DNA of 7,795 bases from Saprospiraceae bacterium (lineage in GTDB: Bacteria > Bacteroidota > Bacteroidia > Chitinophagales > Saprospiraceae), in the NCBI GenBank assembly GCA_004297645.1, contig SCUG01000490.1:1-7795 (forward strand), given 5' to 3'. A program made the position numbers and the translations under genes. Positions 1 to 6,740 of this stretch are shown in pieces (the stretch's first letter is position 1; each line of letters begins with the position of its first letter). Below the pieces are notes generated by a model. That model made no database searches and was not told where the DNA came from. It worked only from the letters and a program-made list of their open reading frames with translations.

Positions 1-417
1 TATGAAGCCGAGCAGCGAAAATGGTGCGCCGATGTACACCATGCCTAAAACGATAAACCCCACATTTTGAAAGGGTGTTGCCGAGTGCGAAAACAGCTCA
101 TAAATGAAGGCTAAAAAAATAAAAGGAAAAAACAGGATAGACGTGAGGATGACAAATTGATCACCAAATCGCAGGGGGTTCATGTGTAGCACCGATGCCA
201 GCACGAACGGGGTCAGCCCAAATCCCACGCCTAATACCATGCGGGTAAAATCACGGCGGGTATAGCGGCTAAGCACCATGCACAGGAACTCCCAAAGGCA
301 AAGCGCAGTGATGATGGCAAAAAGAAAAATGAAGGAATACCTCCCCAGAAACAGGCCGCTAAGCATAACTACCACAAAAATGGCAGCCGTTGCGGCCCGT
401 CGCATTAGTCCTTTCAT
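1..417 (-). CDS. cdsA: Phosphatidate cytidylyltransferase (CDP-diglyceride synthase), N-terminal part, runs off the window
   Basis: CdsA makes CDP-diacylglycerol from phosphatidate and CTP in the inner membrane, the common precursor of phospholipids. The first 139 codons are visible and the 3' end lies beyond base 1. The reading is very hydrophobic: membrane segments at about residues 8-25, 28-48, 61-78, 88-107 and 119-139. What I recognise is the Bacteroidota CdsA N-terminal pattern: a short MKGL..R start, LWEF at 41-44, YELF at 106-109, PFQN at 115-118 and a GxxYIxxPFSLL stretch at 125-136. The catalytic signature of the family is C-terminal and therefore not visible. The ATG at 417 was chosen because it gives the usual family start; an in-frame ATG at 405 is possible, and a stop lies in frame just upstream (436-438). 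It follows upp by 57 bases on the same strand, so the two may be cotranscribed. Family assignment is from remembered motifs, not a search. Confidence 0.8.
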   Translation of the reverse strand, partial: MKGLMRRAATAAIFVVVMLSGLFLGRYSFIFLFAIITALCLWEFLCMVLSRYTRRDFTRMVLGVGFGLTPFVLASVLHMNPLRFGDQFVILTSILFFPFIFLAFIYELFSHSATPFQNVGFIVLGMVYIGAPFSLLGFI

Positions 418-474
418 GCGGTGTAGGTTATTCGTTTATTATGTTGGGTATCATGGGGTGTCATTTTCTAATTC

Positions 475-1125
475 TCACCCCTGTACTTTTTCGCCGTAAC
501 ACAGGTCGCCGGAATCGCCGAGGCCAGGAACGATGTATGATTTAGCGGTCAGCTCTTCATCGAGTGCTCCCATCCACAGGCTGGCTTCCGGGTATTTTCT
601 TTTTATAAAACCCGCCCCCTCGGTGGAGGCAATGGCGGTGACTATGTGAATTTGGGCGGGTTTGCCGTAGGTAATCAATTCGTCGAGTACTATGTTCATC
701 GAGGCTCCGGTGGCCAGCATCGGGTCCACGATAATGAGCACGCAACCTTCCAAGTCGGGGCAGGAGACGTATTCAAGGTGAATATCGAAAGTGCCGTCCT
801 TGTGATGCTTGCGATATGCGGAGACAAAGGCATTTTCCGCTTTGTCGAAATAGTTGAGAAAACCCTGGTGAAAGGGAATGCCCGCCCTGAGGATGGTGGC
901 AAGTACCAGCCTTGGTGCCGGGAGCTTCACCCAAGCGACGCCAAGAGGCGTCTCCACTTCTTTGGAGTTGTATTCAAAAGTTTTGCTGATTTCGTAGGCC
1001 AGCACCTCGCCGAGGCGTTCCAGGTTTCTGCGAAAGCGCATGCTGTCCTTCTGAATTTTCGCATCGCGCATTTCGGCAAGAAATTGATTGGCGATGGAAT
1101 TAGTTTCACTGAGATTGACAATCAT
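475..1125 (-). CDS. upp: Uracil phosphoribosyltransferase
   Basis: This enzyme converts uracil and PRPP to UMP plus pyrophosphate in the cytoplasm, the pyrimidine salvage step. The product is 216 residues, close to the family's usual length of about 210. The type-I phosphoribosyltransferase PRPP loop is VDPMLATGAS at residues 133-142. The C-terminal uracil-binding stretch YIVPGLGDSGDLCYG is at 197-211. LRAGIPFHQG at 79-88 matches the conserved LRAG segment. All key motifs are present, so the gene looks intact and functional. The ATG at 1125 gives the natural N-terminus, and a TAnnTTTG-type element lies just upstream. It diverges from the ABC permease gene and is followed by cdsA on the same strand. 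A 226-codon open frame on the opposite strand over this gene is a shadow. Confidence 0.96.
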   Translation of the reverse strand: MIVNLSETNSIANQFLAEMRDAKIQKDSMRFRRNLERLGEVLAYEISKTFEYNSKEVETPLGVAWVKLPAPRLVLATILRAGIPFHQGFLNYFDKAENAFVSAYRKHHKDGTFDIHLEYVSCPDLEGCVLIIVDPMLATGASMNIVLDELITYGKPAQIHIVTAIASTEGAGFIKRKYPEASLWMGALDEELTAKSYIVPGLGDSGDLCYGEKVQG

Positions 1126-1147
1126 AGGGTAAGTGTTGGTTGGCGAC

Positions 1148-1175
1148 CAAAAGTAGTAAAAATATTCGGAGCAAA
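1148..1175 (-). promoter_or_regulatory. Candidate Bacteroidota-type promoter for upp
   Basis: Read on the minus strand, TACTTTTG (1155-1148) matches the Bacteroidota -7 consensus TAnnTTTG. A TTTG (1175-1172) lies 16 bases upstream and could act as the -33 element, although the spacing is slightly shorter than usual. Transcription would start near 1143, giving a leader of about 18 bases to the ATG at 1125. A second match, TACATTTG (1179-1172), overlaps the upstream TTTG and could be an alternative start with a longer leader. This is consensus matching by eye, with no transcript evidence. Confidence 0.45.
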
Positions 1176-1380
1176 TGTAGGGCGTCGGGCTAAGAGATGT
1201 GATGCTAAAAATCAGAATGATAAAAACCCGGTACCGCTATGGCAGCCACTGCACCCTGAGTCGCGGGGCACCATTTTTTTCTGTCTTGCAAAATGGCGGG
1301 TTTATCGAACAAAATCAGGGGTGTAAATTGGGGTCTCTAATTTTCGCCGATTTCATAAAGCCTTCATCCAAGCACGCTGC

Positions 1381-2619
1381 ATGCACACCAAAGAAATTAT
1401 CAATCTGGCATTCCGTTCGGTACGTTCCAACCTGTTGCGGGCCATCCTCACGCTGATGATTATTGCTCTCGGCATCATGGCTTTAGTGGGCATTCTCACT
1501 GCCATCGACAGCGCCATCTATTCGCTGAACGACAGCTTTTCGGGGCTGGGTGCCAACTCCTTTACCATAGAACCGCTGGGTGTAGATTTGAGCGGCAACC
1601 AAGATGGGCAACGTTCTAAAAGAGGGGAAAACATCAGCTTCAAACAAGCCATGGAATTCAAAGCCCGGTTCGATTTCCCAGCCCGGGTATCCATCTCCAC
1701 CACTTGTACCGGCGAAGCTGCCATAAAATTCGGCAAGGAAAAAACCAACCCTACTGTGACGGTATTGGCAGTGGATGAAAATTACTTAGCAGCCAAGGGT
1801 TACGACATTGATAAAGGCCGGGGATTTACCTCCCATGAGATACTCAATGGCGGCAACCGTGCGCTCATAGGACAGGACATCGTGAAAAATTTGTTTGAAG
1901 GAAAACCCGAAAAAGCAGTGGGCCAGATAGTTGGGATTGGCAATCTTCAATTCCAGGTTATTGGCATATTGAAAGAAAAAGGTTCTAGTATGAACCAGAA
2001 TCAAGACAGGATGGTGCTGATTCCTCTCATGGACGGTAAGCGCTACTATGCCTCCCAAGATCAAAACTACGATGTAGTGGTCAGCCTGCAAAACTCGGAA
2101 GATATGGAACAGGGCGAAGCCGCCACGATTGGCTTGTTTAGAAATATCCGCGGCTTAAAAGCCTCCCAACCCAATGATTTCGAGCTTTTCAAGAGCGACA
2201 GCTTAGTTTCCATCATCCGGGAAGACACCACCAAATTCCGGTTGGCGGCCGTAGCCATTGGCCTGATGACCCTGCTCGGTGCTGCCATCGGCCTGATGAA
2301 CATCATGCTGGTCTCCGTCACCGAACGCACCCGCGAAATAGGCATTACCAAGGCGCTGGGTGCCACCCGGAAAAATGTGATGTGGCAATTCCTCACCGAG
2401 GCCATCATCATTTGCCAGGCTGGCGGCTTAGTGGGCATCGTGCTCGGCATATTTATCGGAAATGTGGTGACCAAACTCATGGGCGGCAATTTCCTTATTC
2501 CCTGGGATTGGATTATCATGGCCATCATCGTTTGTACCCTCGTCGGGCTGGTTTCCGGCATTTACCCCGCCATGAAAGCCGCCCGCCTCGACCCCATCGA
2601 AGCGCTGCGCCACGAGTGA
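1381..2619 (+). CDS. ABC transporter permease, MacB/FtsX type
   Basis: A 412-residue inner-membrane permease with the classic MacB/FtsX architecture. Membrane segment 1 is at about residues 20-42. A large periplasmic MacB_PCD-like domain follows (about 45-282), then three further segments at about 286-311, 337-362 and 374-396. The cytoplasmic loop SVTERTREIGITKALGATRK (312-331) is the typical FtsX-domain contact region for the ATPase, and the end YPAMKAARLDPIEALR (395-410) is the usual C-terminal signature. Such permeases work with a LolD/MacB-type ATPase and often a membrane-fusion protein in efflux, lipoprotein release or envelope signalling. Neither partner is encoded in this window, so the substrate cannot be assigned. 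The ATG at 1381 is chosen because it gives the standard MxxxEIINLAFRSVRSNLLR N-terminus. The gene is complete and shows no frameshift. It stands alone between a divergent spacer and a repeat-bearing spacer. Confidence 0.92.
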   Translation: MHTKEIINLAFRSVRSNLLRAILTLMIIALGIMALVGILTAIDSAIYSLNDSFSGLGANSFTIEPLGVDLSGNQDGQRSKRGENISFKQAMEFKARFDFPARVSISTTCTGEAAIKFGKEKTNPTVTVLAVDENYLAAKGYDIDKGRGFTSHEILNGGNRALIGQDIVKNLFEGKPEKAVGQIVGIGNLQFQVIGILKEKGSSMNQNQDRMVLIPLMDGKRYYASQDQNYDVVVSLQNSEDMEQGEAATIGLFRNIRGLKASQPNDFELFKSDSLVSIIREDTTKFRLAAVAIGLMTLLGAAIGLMNIMLVSVTERTREIGITKALGATRKNVMWQFLTEAIIICQAGGLVGIVLGIFIGNVVTKLMGGNFLIPWDWIIMAIIVCTLVGLVSGIYPAMKAARLDPIEALRHE

Positions 2620-2632
2620 CATGCAGGAGACG

Positions 2633-2684
2633 AAAGACGGAAGACACTGGACGGTCAGTATTCCGTCTCCCGTCTCCCGTCTTT
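2633..2684. repeat. Hairpin with tandem CCGTCTC heptamers after the permease gene
   Basis: Three tandem heptamers, CCGTCTC, CCGTCTC and CCGTCTT, occupy 2663-2683. The 13-base arm 2633-2645 (AAAGACGGAAGAC) pairs with 2672-2684 (GTCTCCCGTCTTT) with one mismatch. Inside the loop, GACGG (2650-2654) can pair with CCGTC (2663-2667), so alternative or nested stems are possible. It begins 13 bases after the permease stop codon and could slow or end transcription, but no T-run follows, so it is not a standard intrinsic terminator. The GACGGRAGAC wording resembles heptamer repeats dispersed in intergenic DNA of other bacterial genomes; that comparison is from memory. Confidence 0.7.
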
Positions 2685-2729
2685 CCCATTGCATTTCACC
2701 TACTTTCCGCAATGAGGTTTCAAACAATT

Positions 2730-2737
2730 TAACTTTG
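2730..2737 (+). promoter_or_regulatory. Candidate -7 promoter element (TAACTTTG)
   Basis: TAACTTTG is an exact match to the Bacteroidota -7 consensus TAnnTTTG. I see no clear TTTG at the expected -33 distance. A start near 2742 would give a leader of about 78 bases to the ATG at 2820. It would drive the secreted-protein gene and probably lipA behind it. Confidence 0.5.
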
Positions 2738-2819
2738 GCACTCGTTTCTCTTTTAATTAATCAGTAACTTACGCTCTGTTACGGTGTACGCACTTACATT
2801 TACAATGACCAGCCAAAAC

Positions 2820-3599
2820 ATGAAGAATCACATATACCTCCTGTTTAGTGTTTTTTTCAGCATTGCTGTGCAAGGGCAGGAGACCTTTCAGCCCAAGCAG
2901 GTGGATGAAAATACAGGCATCATCTACAACCAGGAATTTGCGGTGGGGGTGCGCACACACACCCACGGTTGGGCTGCGGGGGTCAACTTCGGCAGCCTAA
3001 AAACTTATTACCTCACCAAATACCTGCATTTTGAATTTGGAGAATTAAAACATGCCAAAGAGGTACGCCAAAGTTTCGATACCCCCAGCGCGCTGAACGG
3101 CCGCATTTCCAAAGCCTTTAAATACGGCAAGCAAAACAGCCTGCTTGTGCTGCGCGGTGGCATCGGTGCCAAGCGCTATTTTTCTGAAAAGGCAAAACAC
3201 AAAGGCGTCGCCGTCGGAATTTCCTACGAGTGTGGTGCTACACTCGGGTTGCTCAAACCCTACTATCTCGAATTGCGCGCACCCGATGGCCAATTCACCA
3301 TTTCCACCAAATACTCTGAATCCACCGCCGATCGCTTTCTTGACATCTGGCAAATCCACGGAGCTTCCGGCTGGACCAAAGGATTCACTGAGATTTCCCT
3401 CCTGCCCGGCATCAACGGCAAATTCGCCGTCCATTTTGACTGGGGTGCTTACGACGAATACGTGAAATCCTTAGAAGCCGGCATCATGGTGGACGTATTC
3501 ACCCGCAAGGCTCCCATCATGGTAGAATTGGACAACGTGGAGAACAACCAAGTCTTCCTCAACCTTTTCCTACATTTGCAGTTCGGTAAAAGATGGTGA
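2820..3599 (+). CDS. Secreted protein of unknown function, probable outer-membrane beta-barrel
   Basis: A 259-residue protein without an assigned function. Residues 1-20 form a signal peptide: MKNH, then the hydrophobic stretch IYLLFSVFFSIAV and a likely cut near VQGQ (17-20). The mature part is rich in alternating polar/hydrophobic strands with aromatic residues, such as 40-58, 105-121, 128-151 and 214-227. It ends with the strand NQVFLNLFLHLQFGKRW (243-259), which suits an outer-membrane barrel. The segment HTHGWAAGVNFGSLK (47-61) and FGELKHAKE (73-81) resemble a conserved Bacteroidota hypothetical family I recall without a function. The frame is open upstream to 2784 with earlier ATGs at 2784 and 2805, but the start at 2820 puts the signal peptide at the N-terminus and is preceded by an A-rich leader. 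lipA begins 81 bases after its stop on the same strand, so the two may share a transcript. No catalytic motif is visible. Confidence 0.82.
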   Translation: MKNHIYLLFSVFFSIAVQGQETFQPKQVDENTGIIYNQEFAVGVRTHTHGWAAGVNFGSLKTYYLTKYLHFEFGELKHAKEVRQSFDTPSALNGRISKAFKYGKQNSLLVLRGGIGAKRYFSEKAKHKGVAVGISYECGATLGLLKPYYLELRAPDGQFTISTKYSESTADRFLDIWQIHGASGWTKGFTEISLLPGINGKFAVHFDWGAYDEYVKSLEAGIMVDVFTRKAPIMVELDNVENNQVFLNLFLHLQFGKRW

Positions 3600-3680
3600 T
3601 TGCCATCTATTCTCCCACAGATTCAAGTCACTATTTGCCATCTGCCTCCCGGCGGCAACAAATCACGAACTGCGAAAGAA

Positions 3681-4553
3681 ATGCACGAACTTCCAGTAGT
3701 AGAAAATAATGAACCGCGCAGGCGCAAACCCGAATGGCTCCGGGTGAAATTGCCCATCGGCCAAAAATACAAACACGTCAGGGGCTTGGTGGACAATTAC
3801 GGCCTCCACACCATTTGCCAAAGTGGCAACTGCCCCAATATGGGCGAATGTTGGGGCGAGGGCACTGCCACCTTTATGATTTTGGGCAACACCTGCACCC
3901 GCTCCTGCTCCTTCTGCGCCGTAAAAACCGGCCGCCCGCCGGAGTACGACGAAGATGAGCCACGCCGGGTGGCCGAAGCCATCCACCTCATGCAGGTCAA
4001 ACACGCCGTCATCACCTCCGTCAACCGCGACGAACGCAAAGACCGCGGCGCCGAAATTTGGTACCAGACCGTGCGCGCCGTCAAAGAAATGTCTCCCGAT
4101 ACCACCATCGAGACGCTCATCCCCGACGTGAAATCCACTTGGTGGGCTTTGGAACGCATGATTCAAGGCGGGCAGGAAGTAGTCAGCCACAACATGGAAA
4201 CAGTGGAAGAACTTTACCGCAAGGTTAGGCCGCAGGCCAAATACACCCGTAGCCTCGAACAAATCAAACGCACCAAAGAATACGGCTGCCGCACAAAATC
4301 TGGCATCATGGTGGGCCTCGGTGAAACGGACGAGCAGGTGTTCAAAACGATGGACGACCTCGCCGCTCATGGCTGCGACGTGCTTACCATTGGGCAGTAT
4401 TTGCAGCCCACCCGGATGCACCTCGACGTGGCAGAGTACGTCCACCCCGACAAGTTTGCGCAGTACAAAGAAGTGGGCCTGTCTAAAGGCTTCGACTTTG
4501 TGGAGAGCGGCCCGTTGGTGCGCTCGTCATACCACGCCGAGCGGCATTTGTAG
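3681..4553 (+). CDS. lipA: Lipoyl synthase (radical SAM)
   Basis: LipA inserts two sulfur atoms into protein-bound octanoyl groups to make the lipoyl cofactor of 2-oxoacid dehydrogenases and the glycine cleavage system. It uses SAM and two 4Fe-4S clusters in the cytoplasm. The product is 290 residues, a normal bacterial length. The auxiliary cluster motif CX4CX5C is at Cys46, Cys51 and Cys57. The radical SAM motif CX3CX2C is at Cys72, Cys76 and Cys79. The C-terminal RSSYHAE (281-287) supplies the serine ligand of the auxiliary cluster. All required residues are present. The frame is open upstream to a TTG at 3600, directly after the previous stop, but the extra 27 residues do not look like LipA. 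The ATG at 3681 follows an A-rich leader (GCGAAAGAA) and gives the expected N-terminus. I see no lipB or lplA nearby. A strong terminator follows the gene. A 260-codon antisense frame over it is a shadow. Confidence 0.97.
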   Translation: MHELPVVENNEPRRRKPEWLRVKLPIGQKYKHVRGLVDNYGLHTICQSGNCPNMGECWGEGTATFMILGNTCTRSCSFCAVKTGRPPEYDEDEPRRVAEAIHLMQVKHAVITSVNRDERKDRGAEIWYQTVRAVKEMSPDTTIETLIPDVKSTWWALERMIQGGQEVVSHNMETVEELYRKVRPQAKYTRSLEQIKRTKEYGCRTKSGIMVGLGETDEQVFKTMDDLAAHGCDVLTIGQYLQPTRMHLDVAEYVHPDKFAQYKEVGLSKGFDFVESGPLVRSSYHAERHL

Positions 4554-4573
4554 GTTTCAACATACTTGAAAGT

Positions 4574-4611
4574 AAAGGCGCAAAGCAGGCGAATCCCTGC
4601 TTTGCGCTTTT
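4574..4611 (+). terminator. Rho-independent terminator after lipA
   Basis: Arms 4578-4589 (GCGCAAAGCAGG) and 4596-4607 (CCTGCTTTGCGC) form a perfect 12-bp stem around the six-base loop CGAATC. A G-U pair and three A-U pairs extend it (AAAG before, TTTT after). TTTT at 4608-4611 is the T-run. It begins about 20 bases after the lipA stop and is the best terminator in the window. It separates the lipA transcript from the barrel gene downstream. Confidence 0.85.
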
Positions 4612-4638
4612 GCGTTTATACCCTTTCGGCCAGTTTTG
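4609..4638 (+). promoter_or_regulatory. Weak candidate promoter for the Omp85/TamA-like gene
   Basis: TTTG (4609-4612), within and just past the T-run of the preceding terminator, lies 18 bases before CAGTTTTG (4631-4638). CAGTTTTG differs from the TAnnTTTG consensus at the first two positions by one base (C for T). The spacing fits a Bacteroidota promoter, with a start near 4643 and a very short leader to the ATG at 4652. One mismatch in a short consensus is weak support. Confidence 0.3.
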
Positions 4639-4651
4639 CGTTAAGAAAAAC

Positions 4652-6472
4652 ATGAGGTTTTGGACAAATAAAATCACCGGCCAGTCAAATAAACCTGGCG
4701 GCCGCAGTACAGCCGCCAAGTTCATCTGGCTGGCTGCCTCCATGTCAATTATTGCAGGCCTCCAGGCTCAATCGAACTACCACCTGCAAATCCATTCCCT
4801 CGACCAGGACTCCTCTTTTATCCAAAAAAATATCGCTGCAAAAACCTCCTTCCCCGACAGCCTGCAACTCGTGCAGGAGTTGGAGAAAATCGTAAAACAG
4901 CTCCATGCCAGTACCTGCCTCGAAGCTTCCGTGGACAGCCTTTGCTGGCATGATAGCACTGCCGTGGCGCAAATGCACATTGGCCCGCCCTACCACTGGG
5001 TCAGCCTTCGCAACGGCAATGTGGACGAGGCCTTCCTCAGCCAGAGCGGCTTCCGGCCACGGCTGTACGCCGGCAAACCTTTCAGCTATGCTGAAATACT
5101 GAAAACCCAAGACCGCATTTTGCAGCAAGCCGAAAACCGAGGCTACCCTTTCGCTTCGGTTTTCCCCGACAGCATAAGCATTGGGGAAGGCAGCGTGGAG
5201 GCCCGGCTTTTCATTGACAAAGGCCGGCTCGTATTTTTCGACAGCCTAAACGTGGCTGGCGATGTGAAAATCTCTGAAAGCTACCTGCGCAATTACCTCG
5301 GCATAAAAAGAGGCAGCCTGTTCAGCCGGCGGCAGGTATTGAAAATAAAAGACCGCATGCGGGAGCTTCCTTTTTTGCGCGAAAAGGAAAACGTCACCAT
5401 CAACTTTTGGGAGGACCAGGCAAGCGTGCAACTTTCTTTGGAGAAAAAGCGCGCCAGCCGTTTCGACTTTCTGCTCGGCCTGCTGCCCGGCAGCCGCGGA
5501 GCGGGCAAAAAACTGCTGCTCACCGGCACCTTCAATGCCGAAATGCAAAACCAGTTCGGCCGGGGAGAGCGCATCTTCGTGGCTTTCGAACGCCTGCGCC
5601 CCCAAACCCAAAAACTCGAATTGGCTCTCACCTATCCTTTTTTGCTTGACCTGCCCTTCGGCGTAGACCTCAAATTCAACCAGTATAAACGGGACAGCAC
5701 TTACACCGACATCACCGGAGATTTCGGCGTGCAGTACCTCTTTCAGGGCGGCAACTACCTGAAGGCTTTTTGGAAAACCACTGCCTCCAACCTTATCGCC
5801 GTTGATACCGCCGCGCTGCGGCAAGGCACGTTTCCCGACCATTTGGATGTGAAAAACACCGCCTTTGGGCTGGAAGGAAATTGGCAGCACCTCGATTATC
5901 GCTTCAACCCCCGCCGTGGTTGGTCGGCACTGCTACAAGCGAGTGCAGGTTACCGGCAGATGCGCCGCAACCAGGCCATCTTGGCAGTGGCCGAAAATTT
6001 TTACGACACCCTGCCGGGGAAGACCTTTCGATTTATTTTCGAGGGCAAAATAGAGCGCTTCCTCCCCGTCATGCAGCGCAGCGCCATCAAGCTCGCAGCC
6101 AATAGCGGGGTGCTTTTTTCCGAAGAGCCGGTTTACCAAAACGAACAATACCGCATCGGCGGCAGCCGCCTGCTGCGGGGCTTCGACGAGGAGAGCATTT
6201 TCGCAACTTTGTACACCGTATTTACGCTGGAATACAGGCTGCTCGTGGGGCAAAATTCCTACTTCTACCTTTTCGGCGACTGGGCCTACTTAGAAGACCG
6301 CCGCTTCAACCAACCGACGCGCTACGACCGGCCTCTCGGCTTCGGCACAGGAATGACTTTCGAGACGACGGCCGGCGTATTTGCCATCGGCGTAGCGGTC
6401 GGGAAAGCCGGGGGTGTCCCTGTTGATTTTCGCAACCCAAAGGTGCATTTCGGGTATCTAAGCCTTTTTTAG
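4652..6472 (+). CDS. Omp85-family outer-membrane protein, TamA/BamA-like, POTRA plus beta-barrel
   Basis: A 606-residue outer-membrane protein, likely helping insert or export proteins or envelope components. Residues 1-40 look like a signal peptide with an unusually long polar n-region (1-23), a hydrophobic stretch KFIWLAASMSIIAGL (23-37) and a cut after LQAQ. The periplasmic part to about residue 265 has the look of three POTRA domains, roughly 43-115, 116-192 and 193-265. The last has the clearest pattern (LNVAGD, YLRNYLGI, KIKDRMRELPFL). A beta-barrel follows from about 268 to the end, with the Omp85 motif IGGSRLLRGF at 502-511 and a final strand ending in Phe (KVHFGYLSLF). Three POTRAs and the overall length suggest TamA more than BamA (usually five POTRAs and longer), but no TamB-like gene is present here. 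Two cysteines, 89 and 98, lie in the periplasmic region. The start at 4652 is chosen over an upstream TTG at 4610, which lies inside the lipA terminator; the leader TTAAGAAAAAC is A-rich. Confidence 0.87.
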   Translation: MRFWTNKITGQSNKPGGRSTAAKFIWLAASMSIIAGLQAQSNYHLQIHSLDQDSSFIQKNIAAKTSFPDSLQLVQELEKIVKQLHASTCLEASVDSLCWHDSTAVAQMHIGPPYHWVSLRNGNVDEAFLSQSGFRPRLYAGKPFSYAEILKTQDRILQQAENRGYPFASVFPDSISIGEGSVEARLFIDKGRLVFFDSLNVAGDVKISESYLRNYLGIKRGSLFSRRQVLKIKDRMRELPFLREKENVTINFWEDQASVQLSLEKKRASRFDFLLGLLPGSRGAGKKLLLTGTFNAEMQNQFGRGERIFVAFERLRPQTQKLELALTYPFLLDLPFGVDLKFNQYKRDSTYTDITGDFGVQYLFQGGNYLKAFWKTTASNLIAVDTAALRQGTFPDHLDVKNTAFGLEGNWQHLDYRFNPRRGWSALLQASAGYRQMRRNQAILAVAENFYDTLPGKTFRFIFEGKIERFLPVMQRSAIKLAANSGVLFSEEPVYQNEQYRIGGSRLLRGFDEESIFATLYTVFTLEYRLLVGQNSYFYLFGDWAYLEDRRFNQPTRYDRPLGFGTGMTFETTAGVFAIGVAVGKAGGVPVDFRNPKVHFGYLSLF

Positions 6473-6542
6473 GCGCTTATGCGCAATCAAAGACCTACAA
6501 TTGGCAATCATTTTTCCCTGCCTCCCGTGCCAGGTTAAGGGT

Positions 6543-6561
6543 TTGGGGGCGAAACCCCCAA
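6543..6561. repeat. G/C-tract hairpin after the barrel gene
   Basis: TTGGGGG (6543-6549) and CCCCCAA (6555-6561) form a perfect 7-bp stem with the five-base loop CGAAA, on both strands. No T-run follows, so it is not a standard terminator. It resembles dispersed GGTTTGGGGGC...GCCCCCAA intergenic hairpins I recall from other Bacteroidota; this is from memory. Confidence 0.55.
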
Positions 6562-6581
6562 GTTTCCCTCATCCACACCCC

Positions 6582-6632
6582 CCCGGCAACATCCCGCCGA
6601 TAGGGAAACCGCAGGCCGGGAAGGCGGTGTTG
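6582..6632. repeat. Two competing inverted repeats in the spacer
   Basis: CCCGGC (6582-6587) can pair with GCCGGG (6615-6620). Alternatively CAACA plus CCGCC (6587-6591 and 6594-6598) can pair with GGCGGTGTTG (6623-6632), a 10-bp stem with a two-base bulge. The two pairings share base 6587 and would cross, so they are mutually exclusive or form a pseudoknot. The sequence is GC-rich with no reading frame across it, so it may be structured RNA or a repeat remnant. Confidence 0.35.
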
Positions 6633-6740
6633 TGGGCAATGAACGGTTGCTGAAACCGCTCCGAATTTGATGCACAGGAGGGGAATTCATTTTTACCACA
6701 GATTTTCACCCGGCTGTCAAATCCTTAATTATCTTTCCGC

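Noticed and set aside
646..1326. 226-codon plus-strand open frame over upp
   Set aside because: It is antisense to a gene with full UPRT motifs and has no recognisable protein features; it is a shadow of biased codon use.
3600..3680. N-terminal extension of lipA from TTG at 3600
   Set aside because: The extra 27 residues are not LipA-like, TTG is a rare start, and the ATG at 3681 with its A-rich leader gives the normal length.
3663..4445. 260-codon minus-strand open frame over lipA
   Set aside because: It lies opposite an intact lipA, is a low-complexity His/Phe/Ala/Gly-rich reading, and is explained by the GC-rich third positions of lipA.
4610..4651. Upstream TTG start for the barrel gene
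   Set aside because: It falls in the terminator T-run and would place extra residues before an already long signal n-region.
6676..6683. Perfect Shine-Dalgarno-like AGGAGGGG
   Set aside because: No start codon follows at a usable distance, and genes here use A-rich leaders, so it is probably chance.
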